A stretch of 29,913 bases of DNA. Source: Nemertoderma westbladi (Eukaryota; Xenacoelomorpha; Nemertodermatida; Nemertodermatidae). Under the pieces are notes generated by a model. That model made no database searches. It was not told where the DNA came from and was given only the letters and a program-made list of their open reading frames with translations. Positions 10,671 through 17,541 of the stretch are shown piece after piece. The position numbers were made by a program, and so were the translations under genes. The DNA lies in the NCBI GenBank assembly GCA_032718475.1, contig JAUCBJ010001012.1:1-29913 (forward strand). The letters run 5' to 3'. Every line of letters starts with the position of its first letter. Within the stretch, counting starts at the first letter, position 1.

Positions 10671-10735
10671 AATAATAATAATAATAAATGCGCATTTGTA
10701 TCGCGCTTATACATGGCGCTCTAAGCGCACAAAAT
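10671..10735 (-). repeat. (AAT)n and snapback-rich LINE/SINE-like 3' tail
   Basis: Read on the minus strand, a GCGCTTAGAGCGCC hairpin is followed by ATACAAATGCGCATTT and then (ATT)n. A GCGC hairpin ending in a trinucleotide run is common at the 3' end of invertebrate LINEs and SINEs. It directly follows the reverse transcriptase fragment, so it is probably the 3' end of the same insertion. Confidence 0.5.
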
Positions 10736-10924
10736 TTAAATGAAAAAATGATGATGAGAGAGGCTGATTACTGAGGCTAAAGATCTCGTGTATAAACTGA
10801 CCAGAATTGGACAGAGAATCGAACCCTGTGGCGCAGGGTTTCTTTTTTGAAATTTGTTTATGGCGCTGTCGGCGCCATCGATCAAACTTTCTATGGCGCC
10901 AGGCGCCATAGACAATACTACCAC
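10736..10924 (-). pseudogene. LINE reverse transcriptase fragment (3' piece)
   Basis: The minus-strand translation contains APQGSILCPILVSLYTRSL, matching the conserved RT block usually read as VPQGSVLGPILFSLYT in CR1/L2-like non-LTR retrotransposons. The second glycine is replaced by Cys, and the catalytic YADD block expected downstream is missing. With the pieces at 12338-12550 and 16150-16236 it forms the remains of one LINE ORF interrupted by later insertions. GGCGCC-rich palindromes at 10862-10912 recur at 12290-12310 near the other breakpoint. Confidence 0.75.
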
Positions 10925-11105
10925 TACCGCCGTACTACTACTTCACCACCTACTGGTTAACCAGTAGTATCAGTAGGCTTACTACGTAGTTTATGTGCGC
11001 AGCAAAAATAAATCAAAATTAAAAAAAAACTAGCATTCATATAAATTTATATTGGGGCGTTCATAAAGTATGCCACGCAAATTTTCCCGATTTTGACTTT
11101 TACCT
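10925..11105. other. Left flank of the insertion splitting the LINE RT
   Basis: Between two RT pieces that should be adjacent. Contains a TACTGGTTAACCAGTA palindrome (about 10950-10966). The tract from about 10925 to 12290 is not LINE-derived; it looks like inserted sequence carrying the TIR-bounded array. Confidence 0.45.
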
Positions 11106-11977
11106 CCCCTCACACGGAGTTTCAGCAACTAGTTGTTGGCCCCCCTCACACACAGAAACAAGTTTCGGAAACAAGTTGCAGCAACTTGTTGCTGGCGCTC
11201 CTCACACACAGAAACAGTTTCGGAAACAAGTTGCAGCAACTTGTTGCTGGGCTCCTCACACACAGAAACAAGTTTCGGAAACAAGTTGCAGCAACTTGTT
11301 GCTGGGCTCCTCACACACAGAAACAAGTTGCAGCAACTTGTTGCTGGGCTCCTCACACACAGAAACAAGTTGCAGCAACTTGTTGCTGCCCCCCGGCCTC
11401 CCTCACACACAGAAACAAGTCCTGCAGCAACTTGTTGCTGGGCTCCTCACACACAGAAACAAGTTGCAGCAACTTGTTGCTGGCCGCTCCTCACACACAG
11501 AAACAAGTTGCAGCAACTTGTTGCTGGCCGCTCCTCACACACAGAAACAGTTTCGGAAACAAGTTGCAGCAACTTGTTGCTGGGCTCCCTCACACACAGA
11601 AACAAGTTGCAGCAACTTGTTGCTGGGCTCCTCACACACAGAAACAAGTTGCAGCAACTTGTTGCTGGCCTCCCCTCACACACAGAAACAAGTTTCGGAA
11701 ACAAGTTGCAGCAACTTGTTGCTGGCCCCCCTCACACACAGAAACAAGTTGCAGCAACTTGTTGCTGGCCCCCCCTCACACACAGAAACAAGTTGCAGCA
11801 ACTTGTTTCTGGCCCCCCTCACACACAGAAACAAGTTTCGGAAATAAGTTGCAGCAACTTGTTGCTGGCCCCCCTCACACACAGAAACAAGTTTCGGAAA
11901 CAAGTTGCAGCAACAAGTTTCTGTGTGTGAGGTGTTCCAGCAACAAGTTTCAGAAACAAGTTGCTCCGTGTGAGGGG
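11106..11977. mobile_element. TIR-bounded element filled by a tandem array
   Basis: CCCCTCACACGGAG at 11106-11119 is matched by its reverse complement CTCCGTGTGAGGGG at 11964-11977. The next ~25 bp are also imperfectly inverted (left GTTTCAGCAACTAGTTG, right CAACAAGTTTCAGAAAC). This looks like a MITE whose left arm has been amplified in tandem. No target duplication is clear and no transposase is present. Confidence 0.65.
11140..11930 (+). repeat. Tandem array of ~42-bp and ~55-bp units, about 16 copies
   Basis: Units contain CTCACACACAGAAACAAG, then GTTGCAGCAACTTGTTGCTGG. The longer form has an extra AGTTTCGGAAACA. Each unit includes the overlapping palindromes CAAGTTGCAGCAACTTG and CAGCAACTTGTTGCTG, so single strands can form many hairpins. 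Junction bases vary (GGCT, GGCCGCT, GGCCCCC). Three plus frames stay open for over 220 codons and minus frames are open as well, which argues that none is coding. Confidence 0.95.
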
Positions 11978-12337
11978 GGCCTAACGTTTCAAATTCAATT
12001 CTTGTAATTTTAATTAAAATAAACGTATATAAACTATTTGAAAAGTAAACTATTCTTTTGTAACTAACTAAATTCGCAGTGACAAGATAATAAAACCACT
12101 ATAATTAACTAAATAACATAACATGACAACTTAACAAATTGAAATTTCAAATTATGTGCCCACCCCACCACCACAAACAATATGAGTCTGTGTGGGAATC
12201 TATTTTAATTTTAATATTTTTAATTTAATACCGATATTGTACCGTTGTCATAGAATATGCAATAATGGGGCGAATCTTTGAGAAATCTCGATGGCGCTGC
12301 TGGCGCCATCGAGCTTCCTGCCAATCACGGCCATGTG
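11978..12337. other. Right flank of the insertion splitting the LINE RT
   Basis: AT-rich, with a purine/pyrimidine-skewed stretch near 12150-12180. GATGGCGCTGCTGGCGCCATC at 12289-12309 echoes a similar GGCGCC palindrome at about 10860-10880 on the other side, and may mark the insertion junction. Confidence 0.4.
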
Positions 12338-12550
12338 CTATGGTGCTGGCGCCACATTTAGCGCCAAAAAACCTGCATGTGGGACGTGTTTGACAAGTAA
12401 CGTTCTAGAATACCTGCTACCAATTAGGCTGATATCTGTTGGAAAGATAAGATAGAAACCATTTAAGTGCAGTACCAGAAACACCAATCCATGGTGGTCT
12501 ACGGTATCGAATGCTGCGCTAAGATCCAATGCTACAAGCAGTACAGTAGA
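12338..12550 (-). pseudogene. LINE reverse transcriptase fragment (middle piece)
   Basis: The minus translation reads STVLLVALDLSAAFDTVDH, the hallmark first catalytic-Asp block of CR1/L2-type LINE reverse transcriptases, followed by a weaker match to the SYLSNR region. Upstream codons come from 16150-16236: removing hAT2 with one copy of its target duplication joins ...SIDNQ directly to STVLL... in frame. This shows where hAT2 landed and that the LINE was already there. The piece then decays, with a stop just past 12338. Confidence 0.85.
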
Positions 12551-12558
12551 CTGGTTAT
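12551..12558 (+). repeat. hAT2 target-site duplication, left (CTGGTTAT)
   Basis: Exact 8-bp match to 16150-16157 on the other side of hAT2. Eight bases is the normal hAT duplication length. Confidence 0.92.
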
Positions 12559-12740
12559 TAGAGTTGAAACAGAGACCCATTTTTCTTAATCCCGGTGAAC
12601 TAGAGACCTACCCAGAGAATTATTTTGGAAAATACCGGAGACCTGCAGCTGGTTCCACCAACTCTCACTAACAAGTTAGTGCCACTAACCGCTTAGGGTG
12701 GTGTTAGTGGCACTCAATTAAACTGTCCCACCGCGACCAC

Positions 12741-13008
12741 TAAAGGCCATGATACACCACAGGAGCGGCGGGCGGCCGCGGCGAGCGGCCGATGTGAGCG
12801 GCGACTTTTAGTATGAAACAATATAGGAGTGGCGAGCGGCAGCAGCCATTTGTGGTGTATCATCACCCATAGAAAATAATGTGTTCTATTTTTAAAAAGT
12901 GGCCGCTTGCCGCGGCCGTTCGCCGCTGCCGCTCGCCGCTGCCGCTCGCCGCTGCCGCTCGCCGCTGCCGCTGCCGCTCGCCACTCCTGTGGTGTATCAT
13001 GGCCTTTA
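12741..13008. mobile_element. GC-rich MITE inside the Harbinger element
   Basis: 268 bp with ~30-bp TIRs starting TAAAGGCCATGATACACCAC and differing at one base. It is flanked by CAC on both sides (12738-12740 and 13009-13011), a candidate 3-bp target duplication. The interior has an inverted partial copy of its own end (about 12824-12862) and a (GCCGCT)n run at about 12924-12980, making it far GC-richer than its surroundings. No coding capacity is likely. Confidence 0.8.
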
Positions 13009-13011
13009 CAC

Positions 13012-13540
13012 TAACCCTATGCTTAGTGGCACTTACTGCCTCCCTAAAAGCCGCACTAAGCTTATTTTATTTCAAACAAAGCTGTTTCCTGGGTGATTTA
13101 TCATAATCATTAAAAATACTGCAGGTACTGTAGATGGCATATTGGCTGGAAGTGAGTTCTACCATACGTGGATACATGTTATTTGCCGCGATTTATAATT
13201 ACTAAGATTATCAATACGAAGTATATTTTTAAGACATGCCGAAGGTTAATTTTATCGGTAGCCATTAATTTACTTTATGTTGTCTTACAATTATTGAACC
13301 ATGTTATTTTAAATTTATAGAAAATACTCAGTGGAATTTCTATTATTATAATTCATATTGTAATTTAAACTCCTGTCAAATTACATTATCTTGAGTAATA
13401 TCAATAACCTTATTTTCAACAATGTTATTGTGAATATGTTAAATTGACAATGGAATTTAATTAATTAAACGAAACCAAAAAACATTTATAAATATGAGAG
13501 TACATAAATAAGTTTATTGATCGTACGGAATATTCATAAT
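13012..13540. other. Harbinger interior, non-coding
   Basis: AT-rich stretch between the MITE and the nuclease remnant. On the minus strand it lies downstream of the broken gene, where the rest of the nuclease would be expected, but I see no homologous sequence. Confidence 0.4.
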
Positions 13541-13542
13541 AT

Positions 13543-14090
13543 TTACAGAATAATATAAAATACTGCTTGGATATTGAGCGATTTGTGGCCTTTGCAGTCC
13601 ATAAATGCAAAACACGTTGCTTTTCCGACTGGTACCACAACATGGGTACAGTCCAATGCACCCACTATACCAGGAATTCCTGTCAATCCAAAATCTCTCC
13701 TGTGTCCTACACTTTTGGTCCCCTTCTGGGAATGATATGAATTTGTCATTGTTTGCAACTATATTTGGGATTAACCAGATTGCTCGACAGGCGCTGGACT
13801 TGGCCACACCGAAACAATAACCGGTGGTAATGGGCAGTTCTTAGAAGAAGCGAAGCAAGACAACCAACCCATCTCTAAATTCTTGTAGGAGAGACCTGAC
13901 AGATTCCTTGTCAAACCTGTAACGGTGATAAAATTCAACGTCATTGTAGACCTGGAAAGGGTTAAATCTGTCCAAAATCCGCTGTTTTGGCATTTCGTAT
14001 TGTCGTCGACGAGATTCATATAATATCAACTGACGAGCCGTCATCCTAATCATATATAAATGGATTTCCTTTATTATTTTTTGTGTTAAT
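13543..14090 (-). pseudogene. Harbinger (HARBI1-like) nuclease pseudogene
   Basis: Three minus-strand frames must be joined. The N-terminal part (13841 to about 14060) reads RFNPFQVYNDVEFYHRYRF, as Harbinger nucleases do near their start. The next segment (about 13700-13830) reads CFGVAKSSACRAI, matching the helix-turn-helix-like region. The last (13543 to about 13700) reads GIPGIVGALDCTHV, the block with the first catalytic Asp. Two frameshifts separate them, and the sequence stops after SLNIQAVF, before the second Asp and the Glu of the DDE triad. It cannot make an active enzyme. Confidence 0.85.
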
Positions 14091-14363
14091 ATGGGGGCGA
14101 AATAATAGACACCTCCGAAAATAAAAAAAAACAATGTAGTAAAGTGTATAAAGTAAAATGTATACATGTAATGTAAAGTGGAAATAATGTGTATGTAAAG
14201 TGGTGTACAGTACATACAGTATGATAGGGTTCAATCAAAACAAATGAAATATATTTGTAATCAATCGCAAGTAAAAATATCCGACCAACAAAAGTAAATT
14301 CAGCAGTTAGTGTAGCTTTTAGGGATATCTAGAGGTCCCTAAGCAAATCGCACTCACGTTAGT

Positions 14364-14553
14364 GGCACTTACAGTTAGTGAGCTTGGTGGAACAGGCTAA
14401 GTGATAAGGGTGGCTCAGGTTAGTAGCACTAATCAGTAAGCACTAACACTAAGCGGTTAGTGAGCTTGGTGGAACAGGCTAAGTCATAAGGGTGGCTCAG
14501 GGTAGTGGCACTAAGCAGTTAGCACTAACACTAAGCGGTTAGTGAGAGTTGGT
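14364..14553. repeat. Tandem duplication of the Harbinger right end
   Basis: About 2.4 copies of an ~83-bp unit beginning GTTAGTGAGCTTGGTGGAAC and containing GGCTAAGTSATAAGGGTGGCTCAGG and AGCACTAACACTAAGCG. Since GGTGGAAC is the element's own terminal motif, the end sequence is effectively triplicated; only the outermost copy has the full TIR. Confidence 0.8.
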
Positions 14554-14583
14554 GGAACCGGCTGCAGAGACTTTGCTTATTTT

Positions 14584-14719
14584 AGTAATATAAGTTGAAT
14601 GTGGTCTATATCACGTCATCGGTTTATAATAATAATAATATATATATAGATGATATAGACCACATTCAACTTATATTACTATGATTGCTCCCGTAACCTG
14701 GGCGATGAATTATCTTAGA
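14584..14719 (-). mobile_element. 136-bp hairpin insertion with 14-bp target duplication
   Basis: ACTTTGCTTATTTT lies on both sides (14570-14583 and 14720-14733); hAT1 has it once, so the intervening 136 bp were inserted. Inside, AGTAATATAAGTTGAATGTG plus GTCTATATCA is repeated in reverse complement about 40 bp later around an AT microsatellite. A 14-bp duplication fits LINE-machinery insertion and the internal inversion fits twin priming. A MITE is less likely because one arm is not terminal. Confidence 0.7.
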
Positions 14720-14733
14720 ACTTTGCTTATTTT

Positions 14734-15488
14734 TGTACTTATAATTAGGTTATGGCACAAACAGGTAGGTATGAACTGATAACTATTTATGGTTGAATTA
14801 CAGTGAATCCAACCGATTCAACCCTTACGTAATGGAAAAAATAAGCGCAAGTACAGTTTGGGTTAATGTTAATGTGTTACATTAATTTGTTTTGCTACAT
14901 AGGGACTTTGTTAAATAAAAAAGGAACTTAATTTACAACTGTTAAAATCATATACATTCTAATGTACTCTATAAACTTGCTCATTTAGGAATATAGTTAG
15001 TGACAGGTCGAGTACTCTACTCGACCCTATTGCAAGTCTCGTTACGCTCGTTCTCTTCATTTGGTCGCCGTAATATATAACCTACAACAAGGTGAAAAGA
15101 GCTCTGCCTTTACTTTTACATTTAAACTTTATGGGAGCTCAAATTAAGCACCCTTATTCTTCAATAAGAACCCTCTTTAGGTGCAAATTTAACTTAAAAT
15201 GAAACGCACCTTAAATTAAATAGAAGATTACCGGTTCATTTAGTGTGAGTCATGATTAAAAATAGGGTAGAAGTTGCTATATAATTGAGTTGAAGCTGAG
15301 AATTAAAAATAGTTAAAAATTAAAGTAATTATTTTTATAGTAAAAACATTTTTGTGATAAAATATTAATTTTTCATTTTATCTTTACTTTACTTTACTAA
15401 TTCACTTTAAGATAAATATATATTTTTAATTTGAAAAATCACTGATCTCTGGGTAAAATGTGTGTTTTCAATACCCGGGAACCAGAGA
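14734..15488 (+). other. hAT2 3' interior, homologous to the hAT1 3' region
   Basis: Collinear with about 19,840-20,520 of hAT1. Shared blocks include CGTTACGCTCGTTCTCTT, ACAACAAGGTGAAAAGAG, CATTTAGTGTGAGTCATGAT and CACTGATCTCTGGGTAAAAT. Non-coding; divergence is visible throughout, so hAT2 is not a recent deletion derivative of this exact hAT1 copy. Confidence 0.8.
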
Positions 15489-15502
15489 CCTATCCAGAGA
15501 CC

Positions 15503-16056
15503 TACTACTACTACTAGGATCGGCATGCTGCATTGCAGCTGCATTTTTAAGAATGCTGTGCCGGCTTGTCAACAAAATTGCACCGCCACAACTCCCTATC
15601 ACCCATGACATTTGCTAGATCATCCGCATCTTCAAGGGCAGTGTCCTTTAAGATGCGTCTCAAAAAAGTCATGGGCTGTCCACCATGCTTATTCACTCCA
15701 TGAGGCTGCCAAAGTACAAGATTATGCACTGGCTGGTCCTCACGGCGAAAGCAATGTCCTGCAAAGCGGAGGCGATTTTGTTCTAGTGTCAAGCTTGGGG
15801 GAACCAATGAGACACCTCCAATGTTATATAGTGTCTGGTTGGAGATGTGTGCATTGTACTTGACACAATGAACCCGGCGTAGCATTCTTGTGAATGTGCC
15901 ATCCAGAGATTTGGTGTCCTCAGTAGTTAGAGCCCAGCATGGACTCCCGTAGAGGAGTACTGGAACTACTGCTGCTCTAAATAATCGGACCTTAAGTTTC
16001 CGATTAATTCTAGGTGACTTCCAATTAATTCTAGGTGACTTCCAAATCCTGGAAAG
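15503..16056 (-). mobile_element. 5'-truncated LINE insertion in hAT2
   Basis: Flanked by an exact 14-bp duplication CCTATCCAGAGACC (15489-15502 and 16057-16070). hAT1 carries the corresponding sequence once, as CCTATCCGGAGACC (about 20518-20531). On the minus strand the LINE runs from its truncated 5' side (about 16056) to a (TAG)n-type tail at 15503-15516. A related copy lies at 28283-28694 with the same 3' sequence and tail. ATTAATTCTAGGTGACTTCC is tandemly duplicated at 16004-16043, at the 5' edge. Confidence 0.88.
15547..16012 (-). pseudogene. LINE ORF, C-terminal ~155 codons
   Basis: The minus frame is open from about 16012 to a TAA at 15547-15549. Blocks in order: KVRLFRAAVVPVLLYGSPCW, SLDGTFTRMLRR, RLRFAGHCFRREDQPVHNLV, then a Gly-rich HGVNKHGGQP stretch and LEDADDLANVM. 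These match the region after the RT domain in endonuclease-RT LINEs (LLYGSETW, RLRFAGHC, GRP blocks). The RT and endonuclease are absent by truncation. It has no start of its own and is not a gene, though the remaining frame is intact, which suggests a fairly young insertion. Confidence 0.85.
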
Positions 16057-16149
16057 CCTATCCAGAGACCAAGATTTATCCAGAGACTAAAAAACTACCC
16101 GGAGAATCCAGAGAACAGAGACCAGTGACAGGTCTCTGTTTCAACTCTA

Positions 16150-16157
16150 CTGGTTAT
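16150..16157 (+). repeat. hAT2 target-site duplication, right (CTGGTTAT)
   Basis: Exact match to 12551-12558; it also encodes part of the LINE IDNQ codons on the minus strand. Confidence 0.92.
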
Positions 16158-16236
16158 CAATGGATTGAAGTATATCGTTGTTAACCCGTAACCATAGCTG
16201 TCTCTCTACACTAGGACAAGTACGATAGGCACTTTG
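16150..16236 (-). pseudogene. LINE reverse transcriptase fragment (5' piece)
   Basis: Twenty-nine minus-strand codons, beginning QSAYR and ending NDILQSIDNQ. They match the RT stretch just before the first catalytic Asp (family form QSAYRxxHSTETALLxVxND, then SIDN). The frame continues precisely in the piece at 12338-12550 once hAT2 is removed. A stop lies just upstream (about 16240), so the LINE ORF is dead. Confidence 0.85.
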
Positions 16237-16239
16237 TTA

Positions 16240-16810
16240 TCGTCCACATATAACATGTTAATGTAACATGTTATATTATTATAAAAGCTAACCAGTTTTC
16301 TCCAGTTAACTGATTTCTAACCTAATCGTCTATTGTAAACTTGAAACAAACACATTGTGGAACAAATTCTAATTGATTGATGTGACTTTTTCAAAGTAAT
16401 TAATTATTTATTTATTGCAAATTAAATACACAATAAACATAATCATTTATTCGACCTCGTAAATTATAATAAATATGATATTAAATTATTTTTTTCCATA
16501 TTTCTCCTTTTAGGGCTCCCTATAAATACATTGAAATACATTTGTGCAATTTATTATAGTTTTGACGTTTATAGACGATTTCCGGCACATATTATTACAA
16601 CAATAAACAAATTTAAGGGAAAAATAGTTATGATTTAGAAAAGTTTACCAAACATTAAGAAAAATGTTACATTAATTTTATTTTAATTCAAATTTTTAAA
16701 AGTTAATTTGCAATATCGGGTATTGCAAATCCAGACTCCGTTACAGGAATTCCCGCATGTAAGCAAACCAGCCAGCGAGCTACATCGAAGTGAGAGTCCG
16801 TTAAAGTTCG
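16240..16810. other. AT-rich spacer between the two hAT elements
   Basis: About 75% A+T by eye, with no gene, RNA or terminal repeat recognised. This is the pre-insertion flank of both hAT1 and the old LINE. Confidence 0.5.
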
Positions 16811-16818
16811 GTAGTCAT
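16811..16818 (+). repeat. hAT1 target-site duplication, left (GTAGTCAT)
   Basis: Exact 8-bp match to 20585-20592. Confidence 0.95.
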
Positions 16819-16915
16819 TAGAGTTGCAACAGAGACCTGTTTTTCTTAATCCCGGTAAACCAGAGCCCTACCCAGAGAATTATTTTGAAAAATACCGGAG
16901 ACCAGAGACTTTGCT
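16819..16915 (+). promoter_or_regulatory. hAT1 left subterminal region
   Basis: Carries CAGAGACC, CCAGAGCCC, CCCAGAGAAT, GGAGACC and CAGAGAC spaced every 15-30 bp. The same motifs recur in reverse at 20469-20584 and at both ends of hAT2, as expected of repeated subterminal binding sites for a hAT transposase. The GAGACCAGAGACTTT site at about 16893-16907 is the uninterrupted form of the Harbinger target in hAT2. Confidence 0.6.
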
Positions 16916-17541
16916 TATTTTTGTACTTATAGTTGATTATAGCACAAACAGGTACCGTGTACGCATGAACGAACTGAGACCAGTATGTATAAACGAAACC
17001 AGATAGGCCTGTTGCGCCGGTATCTGCTTGATAGTGTAAACTTTCAGTTTCATTTATGTAGGCCTCCTAATACTGTAGTAACCCGATATTGTTATCTACC
17101 TTAACTTAAAGCCTTATGTTCAGTAATCAGTATGTTGTGGTTGTCATTATACAACTAACGGTAGAGGTTCTAGCATAATGACCGACTGTGTTGTTGCTTT
17201 TGTCTGGCCAATTTTCACTACGCGCTATATGCAATATAATGTATATGGTAGAAATAAATAATTAGAACTGAAACATTATAGACCCCTAGAGAATTATTTC
17301 AATTTATTATTTTTTTTATTTTTAATAGATTTAGCCATATACAAGTCATATATAGTCATCTTTAGCAAATCTCGAAAAATCTCGATATTTTTCCATCGGG
17401 TTGGGGATTTTCCATCAGGATGCCAATTTTCAGGATCACGATCCCATTGCAACTATAGTCTCTGTACCAGTACCGGTAAGCCTACTTGAATTTTGAATTT
17501 TATAACTTTAATTTTTTGCCTACCCTTTATAATATCATTAT

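Larger units (their letters stand above)
12646..14564 (-). mobile_element. PIF/Harbinger element, degenerate, ~1.9 kb
   Basis: The terminal inverted repeats start CAGCTGGTTCCACCAACTCT on the left and CAGCCGGTTCCACCAACTCT on the right (read inward). The insertion sits in GAGAC-CAG-AGACTTT of hAT2; hAT1 has this site empty at about 16892-16907. Flanks are CTG (12643-12645) and CAG (14565-14567), consistent with the CWG 3-bp target known for some animal Harbinger elements if one central base mutated. The interior holds a broken Harbinger nuclease gene on the minus strand and a GC-rich MITE. Confidence 0.85.
12559..16149 (+). mobile_element. hAT2: non-autonomous hAT transposon carrying other elements
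   Basis: The ends match hAT1: left TAGAGTTGAAACAGAG, right its near-complement ending CTGTTTCAACTCTA. The terminal TAGAG fits the hAT YARNG consensus. The left 90 bp and about 700 bp at the right (14734-15488) are collinear with hAT1, but the transposase region is missing, so it would need a transposase in trans. Later insertions inside it are a Harbinger element, a hairpin insertion and a LINE fragment. Its own target is a LINE RT gene. Confidence 0.92.

Noticed and set aside
10820-10850. tRNA gene or tRNA-SINE suggested by GGTTCGATTC on the minus strand
   Set aside because: These bases are the GSIL codons of the LINE RT motif PQGSIL; no cloverleaf surrounds them.
11093-12007. A 304-codon frame as a gene
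   Set aside because: Three plus frames and several minus frames are open over the same tandem array, and the translation is only the repeat.
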